DNA of 64,000 bases, from positions 3,658,001-3,722,000 of the forward strand of contig JAUCEF010000017.1 in NCBI GenBank assembly GCA_033558025.1. The letters are read 5' to 3'. Every line of letters starts with the position of its first letter. Position 1 is the stretch's first letter. The position numbers and the translations under genes are program-made. This document shows positions 22,647-34,441 of the stretch, in pieces. This DNA comes from Phytophthora sp. 'mugwort'. Taxonomy: Eukaryota; Oomycota; Peronosporomycetes; Peronosporales; Peronosporaceae. The notes under the pieces were generated by a model. The model saw only the letters and a list, made by a program, of their open reading frames with translations, made no database searches and was not told where the DNA came from.

Positions 22647-24468
22647 ATGGCGCCTGGGGAGGATCTGTGGCAGCAGATGCTGCGCGACTGCTCCGTGCGG
22701 TCCAAGCTGCCGGCGGCCAACTTGCTGGTGGTGGGCGACGCGGAGAGTGGTAAGTCGGCACTGCTGGCGCGTTTGGATGAGGCTAAGCAGGCACGCTCGG
22801 AGGCTGCGGACGAGGCACACGCCGTGGACACGCTGCTGGCCTTTAATACGCTCGACGTGCTGGACCCGCGAGCCAAGGAGAGCGGCGGTGACGCCTCCGG
22901 TAATGCAGCAGCTTTACCTGCCTAAATGTGATAAACTAGCTTTTAATCGTTGCTTTATGGATACAAAGAGGACGTGATGGCGCACATCTGCACGTGGAGT
23001 CTCAACGACTTGAGCCTCAAGGACCTCATCGAGATCACACTCAAGCCTCAGGTGCTACAGAAGGTGGGAGGGGGTACTGTGAGTGTGCTGAAGCGAGGAG
23101 GGGGTTCTAATAGTGGGATGGGGGTCATTATTGATGTGTTGCTTGTAGACAGTGGTGGCGATTGTGCTGGATCTGTCACGGCCGTGGACTATCAAGAGCT
23201 CGCTAGAGCAGTGGCTGTCGGCGCTGGAGGGACAGTTGCTGGAGCAGATTAATCAGCTATCGCCAGAGGCCAGGAACGACCTCTACGCGGCGATCAAGCA
23301 GCACATCTTGGCGTATGAAGACCCGGTATGGAACGAGGATGGGAGTTGAAGATGTGATAGGATTCTGATGCTGAAGTGTTGTTTAATTGTCAGAGTATCG
23401 ACCACACGGCGCCGACGCCAATGGACACGTCTACGAATGAGTTTGTAGGTTTGATTGTGTCTTCTGCCAGTCTTTTTTTTTGTCTTACATTAATCTTGTC
23501 CCGTTTCGCAATAGATGGAAGAAGGCGTACTGTCGAAGAACTTGGGCGTGCCTCTCGTCATCGTTGTCGCCAAGGCAGATGTGCGTGAAAAAATGCTCGT
23601 TTGTGACAAATGCGCGCCTCATTGTTTTCATTGCCTTTTTTCTCCGTAGCTGCGCCCAGAAAACTCTGTGAAGATGGACTACATCGAGTTCACGCTTCGT
23701 CAGTTTGCGATTCGATGTAAGTCTGTAGACACAAGTGGTTCGTGATTGATCATTATGCTAATATGTCATGTACCTTTCCGAATGCCAGACGGCGCGTCGG
23801 TGGTGTTTACATCTGCAAAGACTGGATCCAACGTGGACACCCTTCGCAAGTATATTCTGCACCGTGCTTACCCATCCAAATTCAAGTTTACGGAGCCGCC
23901 TCAGCTAGTCGACCGCAACAGCATTTTCATTCCGTCAGGATATGACTCGTTCGAGCTGATGAACCAAAGCTTTGTGGGTTCGCAAGCTCGCTGGCCAACT
24001 GACAAGCCATTCGAGAAAATTGTCCCAGCGCCGACAGAGGACACGGACGACGCTGCCGCATCGCTTGCTGCAGATATCCGTGTGGACAGCCACGAGCAGT
24101 GGCTGGAAAAGCTGGAGAAGGCTGCTGGCGCTGGTCTAGAAGAGCTGCAAAAGCAAAGTATTGAAGCGAGCAAAAAGGCAGAGCAGGCAGCAGTCGCTCG
24201 TCGCGCTGCTGCTGATCGCCGTAAGCGCGAAGAGAAGGACGTGAGCTCGAAGCACCTGCAGAACTTCTTTAACAATCTGCTTAGTCGGCCAGAGAAGACG
24301 AGATCCTCTCGTTCGATGAGCGACAAAAAGGTAAATTTGTTGCTGTCAATGATGCGTACTGGCTGTGATCGACGTCTAATGCTGGAGCCATTTATCGCTT
24401 TTTTTTTGCAGAAGGACAAGAGTGACAAGTCGTTGGGTGACCAGGAGACGAAACGTTCCGCTGTTTAG
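22647..24468 (+). CDS. Cytoplasmic dynein light intermediate chain (DLIC)
   Basis: A light intermediate chain that links the dynein heavy chain to cargo adaptors. Eight exons by GT-AG reading: 22647-22899, 22969-23063, 23149-23325, 23394-23444, about 23515-23580, 23650-23716, 23789-24330 and 24412-24468, giving 435 residues with consistent phases. Seen: P-loop GDAESGKS at residues 30-37; VLDLSRPWT, the family's switch-like motif; LGVPLVIVVAKAD, a degenerate G4 motif; a Ras-like fold end (GASVVFTSAKTGSN); and a charged helical tail (RRAAADRRKREEK) before a low-complexity end. The length fits DLIC (about 430-520). ATG 22647 is the first in frame. The 3' end faces the channel gene 323 bp away. 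Intron 2 contains a G-rich copy of the upstream repeat motif in reverse. Confidence 0.85.
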
Positions 24469-24791
24469 AACAGATCGGCCACTTTACCTTTACATCACTC
24501 GTTATTTGCTGCTTATTGTGACAGGGGTCCGAGCTTTCGAATTCTGGAAGGGTGTGATGCAAATACAATGAGCAGGAACTAACTTTCCTGTTGCAGTGCT
24601 GATAATTATTTTTGTCATTACCGTAATGATAGTTGTTGACAGCATTAAATCTGTTGTATTCGCTTGTGTTTAGTGGTGCAATGGACACCAAAGTGGTCTT
24701 CCTGTTTCCCGAGGGCATTGTGAAAGTTGATAATGAACAATGTTACGTGGTAGTGTTGGCTTTCATGGCAACAAGTCTAGGTACCACCTCG
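24469..24791. other. Convergent intergenic region
   Basis: 323 bp between the 3' ends of the dynein light intermediate chain and channel genes. Only presumed 3' UTRs are seen. Confidence 0.6.
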
Positions 24792-27115
24792 CTACATATT
24801 TCCGCTTCTGTTTCCGCTAAGGTTGATGCTGCGGAGCGACTCCCGATTGCGAGTGCCAGTTCGAGAGTCTTGCAAGACTGGTGATTGAGTGAATAGCATG
24901 GAGTTAATGCTGTTAATGGGTGATGACGAGTTCAGCGCCATATGAATCGACTGTCGTCGTTCGTGAACGCGAGACAATCGGCCCTGCGTGGCCTTGAGTG
25001 TTTCGACTAAACGCTGGATCTCGTCCAGATTTAAGTTCATGTTGTCCAGCTCACTGTTGACAGCGAGGCCATCTTCAGTTTGAAACGAACTGCCACGAAC
25101 GAGTTTGGCTGGCTTGCCGCTGGAACCCGACGATGACATCGGTGCTGCTGGGGGTTTATCTTCTTTATCTTCTGCAGCTCCATTGACAAACGATTGACAA
25201 GTTCCTCCTTCTGGCCCAGGTAGCTCCACAATACTACTAACGTCCACGGCATGTGCATTGTCCAGAACTTTCACATTAAAGAGTCGTGCTTTGAGTCGCG
25301 TATCCAGGCGGCGCTTCTCCGCTTCGGCAAAGAGTCGATCATGGATGTGCGGGTACGCCTCAAAGATTTCCTCAGCATCGTGTCGCTCCAAACACTTTAA
25401 CTCGCAGAACGTGCCAGCAATTACGGTGCAAGAGCGCGTCATATGTCGCAACAGCCCAATTTCGCCAAAGAAACTACCCTGTTTGAGCACAGCGAGCAAA
25501 CCTTCGTTGTCGGGCGAAATGACTTTGACTTTCCCTCGGCTAATGATGACCATTGAGTTCGCTGGGTCGCCTCTGTGGAAAACTACATCGCCGCGCATAT
25601 AAAGTTGCGTCTTCAGCCGCATAACACAAGCTGCAAGACAGGAATCAGAACAGTCTTGAAAAAGGGGAACGGTGGCGATGAGATTTCGATGGATGTATAA
25701 AGCAATTTCGGCGCGCAATGCTGGCGAGAGGTCCTCATCCTCGTAGATGGCCTTTTCGTACCGGTCTGAAGTGTTTTTCATACGCCACAAGGTTTCGTAA
25801 TAATTCTTAGCAGCTTTCCGTAGCTCACATGGTACATGCAGCGCCTTCAGATCACTCATGACCATCCGAACTTTGTCCTGGTACTGCAGCGCACGTGAAC
25901 TGGAGCCGATCACACCAGCCGTGATACTTGCTAATGTCAAGCACTGAAATAAAAAGCCAATGATGCCGAGGAGAGCACTGATGAATTGCCACTTGGGCTC
26001 GACTGTAACGGAGGAGATATTTAGCAGCAAGAGCACCGCTGCATAAAGTGCCTCGTTGTACGCTAGTTGCTCATCCTGGACGTCGACGAGGCCAATCATC
26101 GGGCCAGCCCAAAGGCACGCTACCCAGTGGATAAGTGAGATATAGCAGGCAAACACTTGGGCGGCGTATGCAAATCTCATGTACTTCCTGCGTAATGGTA
26201 GAGTGAGATATTGAAATGCACCCAAAGTGCCATACAAACAAGTCTTACTGCACGAATTTGATGAGCCGCGTGATTCGAAATAGTTTCTGAGAAGCAACGT
26301 CGCACGAATGTTAGTTTCTTCTTGAGACTAGAGACGCTTACTTCGTTCTTCGTACCGGGACTTTCAAATATTTAATGGAAGCTTTGAATGCCTTCCGTTC
26401 AACGCCTGTAAAACCTGTTGTGTTGAGGCTAATGATGGATTCAACTGGAATGGAGCCAATGAGATCTGCAAAGAACCAGCTCTGTAAACGTGAAAATGCA
26501 TTGGTATGTTAGTGTTTAATCGAATATTTGGCTGACACGAACACTTACTTTCATATAGCGCTTGGCGACTAGTCGACTGTCCATGATGACTTCTGTGTCT
26601 TCTACATAACCTGTTCTGCAAACATCACGCACAAAACGATCCACAGTCTCAATATTGATGCTGGTTCTACAGTTTATACTTGTGCAAACTTTCAAGGTTT
26701 CGTACCGAAAGTTTAGAACCACGTCAAACAGGTAGATTGCGTCGGTACCCTTATTAAAAACATACCAATACCATAGATCGCTGTCTCCGAAGGCGATTGT
26801 GTAGGGTACACGCCAAATGAGTAAGATGGTCGTGATAGCGAGAAGAAGGTCCCAGCAGTATCGAAATATTGAGTCGGGTAGCAGCATGTACTTGTAAATG
26901 CGACTTGAGCGGGCAAGGCGAATTTGGCGCTCCTGCTCCGCCACTTTGAGCGACACACGGTTGGATGCCGGTACTACCTCTGTGCGAGTACCACCCAGCG
27001 CCGCCAGCCACAGTCGACCAGTCTTTCCAACATGGTAGTCACTTGGAGGGCCGCTCACCCCCACAGCAGTACGAGGGCTACCAATACTCTTGACCATATT
27101 CCACCCTTTACCCAT
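24792..27115 (-). CDS. Voltage-sensor-type cation channel with cyclic-nucleotide-binding domain, atypical pore
   Basis: Plasma-membrane channel of the CNG/HCN/EAG superfamily, 678 residues. Exons on the minus strand: 27115-26706, 26615-26549, 26481-26356, 26286-26249 and 26187-24792 (introns 61-90 nt). In order: a basic N-terminus with LLPDSIFRYCWDLLLAITT (helix S1); DAIYLFDVVLNFRTGY (S2-S3 CNG signature); a short S4-like stretch (KLFRITRLIKFVQKYMRF); S5 with YISLIHWVACLW; S6; a C-linker; and a CNBD with GDVVFHRGDPANSM, FFGEIGLLRHMTRSCTV (phosphate cassette, Arg kept). A long Ser/Asn-rich tail has a short coiled coil. The pore loop (NISSVTVEPKWQ) has no GYG or GFG filter. The ligand is unknown. 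The last exon alone is 465 codons. Start and frame phases agree across all introns. Confidence 0.85.
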
Positions 27116-27303
27116 GCTGTGACGAGTACGAAAGGCTCACCTACCGAAAGCCTTATAGACAAGTGGCGAGATGGCTAAAAAAAAGCGATCAGATTCGAAC
27201 AGACAAATGCAATCGTGGAAATAGCGGTAGCTATTTTCAAACAATGTCGAAATCGCGGGTATCGATCGTATAAAATAGAAGCATTCGCAAGTGTTTTCGG
27301 TTA

Positions 27304-29222
27304 TTAGCCACCTTTTGGAAGATGAGGACCTTTACAAGCAAGCGTGAGCAAATGCCAAGGCCGCTTCACGAGCGCAACAAGTGACATCTGTTCGATTTCC
27401 TGGCTGTAAGTCATTTCCACAACCGACCGCTTCACTTTCATTGTTGGTGTAAGCTCGCTGCCGTCGAGAGAAAAATCGCGTGGGATGATGAAGAACTTCT
27501 TCACTTGTTGCGCTCGTGAAGCGGCCTTGGCATTTGCTCGTTTCATACCCTCTTCGATGTCCTGACGGAATTTCTCACACACCTGAGCTTCCAGAAACGT
27601 GGTCGCATCGCTACCGATTTCTTTCGCCACAGCCAAAGCCACTTTATTCAACTTGTCGGTAGGTGCGCCCCGTGATAACGTCAACCTCAACTCGTAATGA
27701 GCACAAGAATGTGAGGAACTTGCGCTTTTCGCCGATAACCACCACGTTTGCAAGGGCTGGTAGCTCACTTTTTTTTCTCGCCCACATCACCCGAGTATAA
27801 CCAGCCCTCGTCGTCAATGGTTTCCTTCGAGGCCGTTTCATTCTTCAGGTAGCCCATAAAAATGTGACGACCTGTGTATTGAATCTCACCAGCCTTGGGA
27901 TCAATTCTTGTGCGTGTTCCCTCCGTTTCCGGCCCGACGGTGCCGATCTTCCACTTGCCTAGCGCATTGATGGAGTGTGGACCCGTGCACTCAGACTGGC
28001 CGAACAACTCGTACACCGGGATGTTGAGGGTGCTGAAGTAGCAAATGACCTCCGGCGAAATCGGAGCAGCGCCAGTCAAGAAGATGGTGCACTCGTCCAG
28101 TCCAAAAGCATTACGCACTTTACCGAGAAGCAAGTAGTCCGCTGCCCAGAAACTCAAGCTCACGCCTGGAGTTGCTCCATATTGTGATTGTTCCGCGTGG
28201 TCAGCTCCTTGCGCCATTGCCCACGTCAGTAGCGACTTCTTGAGTCCCTCCGGAGCATCACCGAGCTTCTCTTTGAGTGATTCCATCATTTTCTCCCAAA
28301 CTCGCGGCACTCCGAAGAAGTAGTTTGGACGAACCTCCTGTAACGTGCGGAGTAGACCACCGCGCAGGGCATCTGGGCCCGCGAAGTACACTTCAGAACC
28401 AATTGCGAGCGGTAGGTGGGTGTCCAAGACTTGAGCTGCAACCCCCAAAAATCGTGAGAGAGTGGCAAAAAGCTCACAGTTCGCTTAGCGTCTCCCAACG
28501 CTGGTAGAGTGTTCATTGCTGCCACGTTAAATTGTCGTTCGAATCATGACAGCCTTCGGAGGCCCCGTTGTTCCCGAAGTGTAGATGAGTGTACAGCAGT
28601 GACCAGGTAGCTGAGCTGCCATCATAGTGTCGAGCAAACTTGCCTCTACAAATTCACCCAAACGTAGAAAATCTCCGGACGTGTAGATTGAAACACTGTG
28701 CTTGGCGTCTCGTGGCGCGTCGGCTTCGTTCAACACAACCAGCATCTTTAACTTGGGCAGTTGGTCCACTACTGACAGATATTTGTCCAGTTGTGCATTG
28801 TCGGACACCACCACGACCTTCGCATCGCAGTGGGCGGAGATATACTGGCAGGCTTCAGCCGTACTGGACACGTAGACCAATGACTGCGCCAGCCATGATG
28901 GAACCCATGTTCGTGAACAGCCATTCGGGACAGTTAGGACCGAGAATGTTGACAGCATCGTGGGGCTCCACACCAACATGGATGAGGGCCTTGCAAACTG
29001 CTGAGAGATATCGTACTACTGCTGCCATGTGTACGTGACCCACTCGTCTTCCTTCTTGATGCTCAGGGCTCTTCCGTCGGTCGGGCGAGCGAGTCAGCAC
29101 GTCTTTAAACACGTTCAGAACCGTGCGCGGCATGCGAGCCGCAAGGTCAGTGATATCGTTCGTTGGGAGGCTCACACGCACAGGTGCGAGTTGACCGGTC
29201 TTCCAAACTCCCTTTTGTTAAA
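27304..29222 (-). pseudogene. Long-chain acyl-CoA synthetase (ACSL), broken
   Basis: The ancestor activated fatty acids with ATP and CoA. Readable pieces on the minus strand: VWKTGQLAPVRVSLPTND (about 29215-29160), FKDVLTRSPDR, ALIHVGVEPHDAVNILGPN with SIMAGAVIG (about 28990-28885), the ATP-binding TLIYTSGTTGPPKAVM (about 28590-28545), SFLPLSH, RPNYFFGVPRVWEKMM, YELFGQSECTGPHS, ETIDDEGWLYSGDVG, then ELPALANVVVIGEKRKF. Damage: an in-frame stop and a frameshift near 29060, a shift near 28880, a small insertion near 28450, and a shift near 27660. A deletion at a poly-A run near 27770 removes the expected GR-K-ELI hinge, about 30-40 codons. The normal C-terminus is replaced by a 39-bp inverted copy of upstream coding sequence. 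It is certainly non-functional as assembled. Confidence 0.85.
27346..27539. repeat. 39-bp perfect inverted repeat at the ACSL 3' end
   Basis: 27346-27384 is the exact reverse complement of 27501-27539, with 116 bp between. The inner copy is original coding sequence (KRANAKAASRAQQVK region). The outer copy replaces the gene's C-terminus. This looks like an inverted duplication. Confidence 0.92.
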
Positions 29223-30833
29223 ACTTCGGGTGTGTTAGCTCGCTCTGCTGGACGTCAATTGGCAAGTGAAGACCTCAACTCGAGGAGCATGTGGGGCTAC
29301 AACGGATCGACGGATTCGTGCCGGCATGTTGCTCGCCATGACAACGTAGAGTAAATTCGATTACTGCTCCTGAAAAAGAGTAATCGCACCCAGATTCAAT
29401 GCAAGCGATGTGAGATGTGGATTGGGATCTGATGCAATAGAGTTCACTTGTTGTATTGCTCATACCTTTTACAACTACCTGGTACACAGTATGTCCGGTG
29501 CTGGCAGATTACTTTCCCTGATTATGCAGGGACTGGGAGATTTGCCGTGTTTCCGATTTGAAGATGTCCGCTGCAGACTAAGAAGGCGTAGATTGGTCAA
29601 ATTAGACGGAGCAGTGGGTAGTTTTATAACGCAAGGGTAGTTTTCATCATTTGAAATGCATGATATATTGTATGAAGTGCATCGTCCGGGTCGTGGTGTT
29701 ACTAAGTCTGATGTTAAAATACCAGCATTCACAAATCGGTCTCCAGGCGGGAAGATGAGGTCATATTAGAGTTCGTCCAAATCCGGACAACATAAGAAGA
29801 AGTAGAGATACAAGGAGGGGGTGAATGCCGACTCGCATTGCACGCCTGTCCGTGTCGGGCGAAAACCAGGGCCTATCATGGTTAGGCCTCACTCGGCTTA
29901 TCACCTTCCGAAGGTTTACTGCCTCGACCGTCAGCTTTGACTACAACATTTGAGCGGCCGGCATTTCCATATATAATTACGAAAGCTATTGTGACGCATT
30001 GTGTTCTTCTGGGGGGTATTGCGGAAAACTGTCTGTCCAAATCGTTGTTGCAGTGCTTTGATGGACGTAATCCAGATTTCTTACCCAAACAAATGACAAT
30101 CATCCTCAGAGTTAGTTCATGGACGTAATCCGGATTTTCTTACCCAAACAATAGCGGACTAAACTGCCATCAGAGTCCGTGCTGACCATCGTGAGAGATC
30201 ACTCAATATCTTTATCTGTTTTATTCTCTTCTCATCAGCAAAGTGAGGCGCAAAGACGTATTTCAAGAACTTGTACCGTCCGCTGAACTTGTAAGCTTGT
30301 TCCTTGAGGCGTTATCAAAGCAGTTGTTAGAACAGCCGCCTCATGACCATTAATAACTATCTCATCGCCATTCGTCGTTGGTGTCGGTATCGATGAAGGA
30401 GGGATGCATGTGAGCTATAGATGTATCGAGTGTTTTTCGTGGGAAGCCGTCCGGGGCTTGCAAAGTTCTAAATTACCAGCGAGTGGATACCAGAAACCCC
30501 GTAAAGGTCAATTTGTGTCCCCAGCCTGCTTTTTCTTGTAGCTACCGGTATTGGAGCTCCTACGGTTGTTCTAGTGATTATCCCGAATAGCTCTAAGGAA
30601 GCGAGACACTGCTCTAGTAAAGTGATGCCAAAACGATTTATTGCTTGGCATTGCGATAAATTCGTCTGCAAAAGCTATTTCTACTGAGCAGTACCTGCAA
30701 GACTCGTTTGGTCTTTTCATCGTGACAGCTCACTTAGCATTAGTTTCTTTAGGTCGTAATCTACTTCTCTTGAACAGCATGTGTCTTCCAAGCTTTCCTG
30801 GCGACTAAAAAATCGTTTTTCGTTTTCTCTTGA
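29223..30833. other. Gap between two dead host genes
   Basis: No gene is recognised. A ~35-bp segment (tggacgtaatcc[a/g]gatttt...cttacccaaacaa) occurs twice, at about 30061 and 30120, as a diverged direct repeat. Confidence 0.5.
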
Positions 30834-31856
30834 CTACAATCCACGAAGTACAAATCTACTTTTGGTCTTGGTAGTCGTCGTCATCGCTGCACTCAGCAGG
30901 CGCGGGTAATCCGTATCGGTACTCTTGGTGACGCGATCGTACGTGAATAGTCCAAAGTGTTTCTCCAAATCCACGCCCATAGAGTTGTCATCCGGTCGGC
31001 GATCGAAGAAGGAAAACCAAAACTTAAGAGATGCCGAATTGGCACCTTTGGCAGTTGAAGGGACCCAGTTTGCCACAGCTTTATACAACTTGACCGATTC
31101 CGTGAGTGAATGTGTTACGCCAGACACTGTCGAAGTGGTTCCTGCGGTAGGAAACCTGGTCTCCGCGAGGACCATTCCACTAGAAAGACACTTCTTCGCC
31201 ATGGCATTCCCAGCTCCGTCCAGAATCGCTGTCGAGACGCTAGGATTGTAAGCGGGATCGAAGAATGGATAGATTGTCACGCCCAGGATGTCCAGTTGGT
31301 TTTCAAGATGGCAGTCTCGGTGTCATAGGCAGAGCTCAAATACTCGGTAATTCGCTGCACCGTACCGAATTGACGGTAGCAGCTAGCTTAGTACCCAAAC
31401 GCGACTTGATCGTGGAAATGATGTTGAAGATGTCCGCAGCTTTCACGCCCTTCATCAGATTTTCATTGCCGACGAGAATGGTGTCCACAGTACCGGGATA
31501 GTTCTGCACAGCAGCAACAGCGTTGTCAATTTCAGCCGATTGCCATGACTCGCTCGTCATGAATACGCCGAGATAAAGCTTCACGTTGTTCTTGGCAGCA
31601 TACTTCGCGACAGATACACCATAATACTGCGAGTAGTAGGTGCGCGCGTGGGTGTAGTACTTCGAAACGATTGCGAGATCAGTGTCGATCGATGCCGCCA
31701 GCTTGGTGGCATCAAGCACATCGGTACCTAACGGGTAGTCGAACGAATGCATAGGACTGTAACTTGTCGCCATATTAACGTATGCTGCTCTGTCTGTCTG
31801 CACACAAATTAAACTTGCAGCAATAACGCGAATGCCGTCTTCCCCACACCCATCAT
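30834..31856 (-). pseudogene. GH17 endo-1,3-beta-glucanase, frameshifted
   Basis: Glycoside hydrolase family 17 cleaves beta-1,3-glucan, the main oomycete wall polymer. The ATG at 31856 starts a signal-peptide-like run ([14 protein letters not shown]) that falls out of frame before the mature start ([17 protein letters not shown], about 31770). The barrel follows: [30 protein letters not shown], and [14 protein letters not shown] with the catalytic acid Glu (about 31485). A 5-bp insertion near 31360 shifts the frame into [19 protein letters not shown] second indel near 31285 shifts it again into LGVTIYPFFDP, then MVLAETRFPTAG with the nucleophile Glu (W replaced by F) and LKFWFSFFDRR, ending at 30834. 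Both catalytic residues survive, so inactivation is probably recent. The ancestor was a secreted wall-remodelling enzyme. Confidence 0.85.
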
Positions 31857-32251
31857 TTCGTGACTGTGAAACTAACAGCGGCGTTTAAAGTATGAATTTG
31901 CTCTAATGCAAGCTCACGCTTCAAAATTGTGCATTAGCACATGTACACGACTCGTTCGTGCCGGGAAAATCCTGGAGTGTCCTCCATTGGACTTAAGGGA
32001 AGGGTCAGCTTGAAAGCATTACAACACGGTATACTGAAAAGATCTCTGAATAAGTTCATGTTTGTATTGAGCACATACGAAACACCCAAGAAACGAGAAG
32101 AGGTTCAAGAGACAGTTAAGTGCTAAAAGGAAAAACGACTGCGCTGAAAGAAACTGGCGCTGTCCGTAGTTTTCGTCTAAGCATGTTGTTTTTGTAAAGA
32201 TGCTAGTGCGTTCGTGACAAACTGAAATTTTTAGCGAAAGGCCGTTGAAAC
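31857..32251. other. Gap, no gene seen
   Basis: 395 bp with only short chance ORFs. It holds the presumed promoter of the former GH17 gene and the 3' flank of the molybdopterin-domain gene. Confidence 0.5.
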
Positions 32252-33259
32252 CTATACCGCCGTGCCGGGGTCTACGACTTTGCCCTGAAAAAGCTCGATC
32301 AGCTTGTCCCCAACCTGCGTCACTTCCTCCGCGTCACGACCCTCCACTGTCAAACGTGTGTTGAAGCTTGAGTCGCGGGTTCCAGTCTTCTCCTCCGTCA
32401 GGTTCACGTAGCTGCCCAGAATGACGTTTGGGTACTCCTTTTGCACCTTCTTGAGGCGCGATGCAATGGCGCCTTCGTACTCCAGTGTGTTCACCTTCAG
32501 CAAAAACTCGGTTTAGTCTACAAGGTACCAATAACAACAGCAAGAGAATCAACCTTACAATGATGCGGTGAATGGGCACGCCGACGAAGTGTTCTTCGTT
32601 GCAGGTGAGCATGTCCTTGACCATGGACGGAATCCCCGGGAGGATATACACATTATGCACAACTGCAATCGGAGTCCAACCAGAAGATGGCAGCACTCTG
32701 CAGCCCACTGGCAAGATTGCCATGCGTTTGACACTGTCATCGAACGGAATGTTGGGGTACTTCTCCTCGCCATATTTCTTCAGAGCAGCAAACGTCGGTT
32801 CGTGGAGCTCCATGCCCACATCGAACGCTTTCGCCTTGTAGCAGTCAAACATGAGAAATAAAGAAATATTAGCCTGCGGAAATTCCCTTATATTGTATAC
32901 ACAAAGCGTGCGTACGATGCTTTCGTAGGTAATGTCGTCATGGGTGGGGCCGATGCCTCCAGTCGTGAACACGTAGCCGCTGAGACCAACAAACTCCGAC
33001 AGCTCCCTGACCGTCTTGACTATCGCGTCCTCCTCGTCGGGGATTACTACAACGCGCTTGAGGTCGATGCCCCGACGGAACATGAGCTTGGCAATGAAGT
33101 TGGAATTTGTGTCGAGCGTCTGGATTAAATATTGACGTTAGGATCAGGGAGAGAAGGGGGGGGCTCTCAGTTGTCGCCACATACCTTTCCAGTGAGGACT
33201 TCATTGGCAATGACGCAGACGGCAGCGCGCGGGGCGGGGATTTGCGAGGCGGACGCCAT
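32252..33259 (-). CDS. Molybdopterin-binding (MoaB/Mog-like) domain protein, copy 1
   Basis: 265 residues from four exons: 33259-33185, 33119-32916, 32834-32559 and 32494-32252 (introns 64-81 nt). The start MASASQIPAPRAAVCVIANE runs into the domain's first strand (VIANEVLTGK..DTNS). RRGIDLKRVVVIPDEEDAI and VFTTGGIGPTHDDITYES form the Gly-rich pterin-binding loop with Asp. VYILPGIPSMVKDML is the conserved PG(I/V)P motif, and a C-terminal alpha/beta part with SFNTRLTVEGRD follows. This matches the stand-alone MPT-binding domain of eukaryotic FLAD1-type proteins. No PAPS-reductase-like FAD synthase domain follows, so the biochemical role is open (pterin or nucleotide binding, possibly FAD or NAD metabolite hydrolysis). 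A paralogue with the same intron positions lies at 53265-54289. Confidence 0.85.
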
Positions 33260-33693
33260 ACTGTGTGCAATGCGGACTTTACAAGGAGATCGGGAATGCA
33301 GCGAGAAGCGAGAAGAATTGACATGCGAAGTGTCGACGCAATCCCAGCTGTATAATCGCTGTGACGTGACGTTTTCTCGTTCGTGCCACGTAAACAGCGA
33401 GCATCTGGTGCATTCTTACCTGTATATGACAACCGACGCAGGACTACTACATGTAGTAGTGTGCAAGTTGTCGATAAGGAAACAGGGAATGCAGCTTGGA
33501 GCTCGACCAACTTCGTTAGCACAGTGGAGTATAACGGCATTTTTGCCGGCTCTCTCAAGGCCAGGGCTGCCGTTTATTGCATTTTTATCTATTGCAAGGA
33601 CGTAGGCAAATTAGATTATTTATTCAGTAAGCAGGAGAAGCGAAATAGATTATGATGCAATTTACTGCACGATTATTTAGGCACTGATTAGGG
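33260..33693. other. Gap upstream of the molybdopterin-domain gene
   Basis: No gene is recognised. It holds the promoter of the minus-strand gene and ends at the MULE inverted repeat. Confidence 0.5.
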
Positions 33694-33727
33694 CACCATT
33701 TGAGTGGTGCTCTAGCGCACCATTTAC
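33694..33727. repeat. Left putative terminal inverted repeat of the MULE
   Basis: CACCATTTGAGTGGTGCTCT then a GCACCATTT block. It pairs with 43543-43577 read in reverse. It also has internal dyad symmetry (gcacca...tggtgc). Confidence 0.55.
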
Positions 33728-34441
33728 GGTTAAGTTGCAGCAAGAGAATAAGTTGCATAAATATAGAGAAAATTGCATAGATGACAACATCATATTTAAA
33801 AAGTATATATATTTTATAGTATTGTATTCTTTTTCAGATGCATTCTTAAATAAGCATTTGAAACTTATGTACCAGCACCGTAACTTACTTGTAAAAAAAT
33901 ATGTTTGCATACACCGCACAGTGATTTCCGATCTAGTGGAGCTTGGCACGACTCGCTGGTATCCGTGATCGACACTGAAATGTAAAAGCAGCAAAAATGT
34001 TGTAGACCTCTTGCCTGCTAAAAAAAACTCGATGCTATGAGATCTGAACGTATAAAAACACTTTGCATCTAAGAGTTGTACCAAACCAACCCATTCACTA
34101 CTATCCGCTGAGTGAAAGTTAGCTACTTGGAGAGACTAAAATGATCGACCTAGAATTGTGGTTCGTATCTGACACATGTCTATTCTGGTCCTAAAACTGA
34201 CTGTCACTAATACGGGTATGACAGTGCTCTGGTACAAATTTACACAATTCTGTGCTCTAAACGTCAGGCATGTAGTTCTAGTTTGCCTGCACCGTATGAC
34301 GACGGTACCGGGAACACAGCACTTAAAGGAAAATGTATTTATCTAAACCCGATTTAGCTTCGCTAAGGGTACAGCTCAGGCTAACTGATTCTTTCTCACT
34401 TCATCACAGCTTTCTCTTGCAGCATTTTCTTTATCTCGTGT

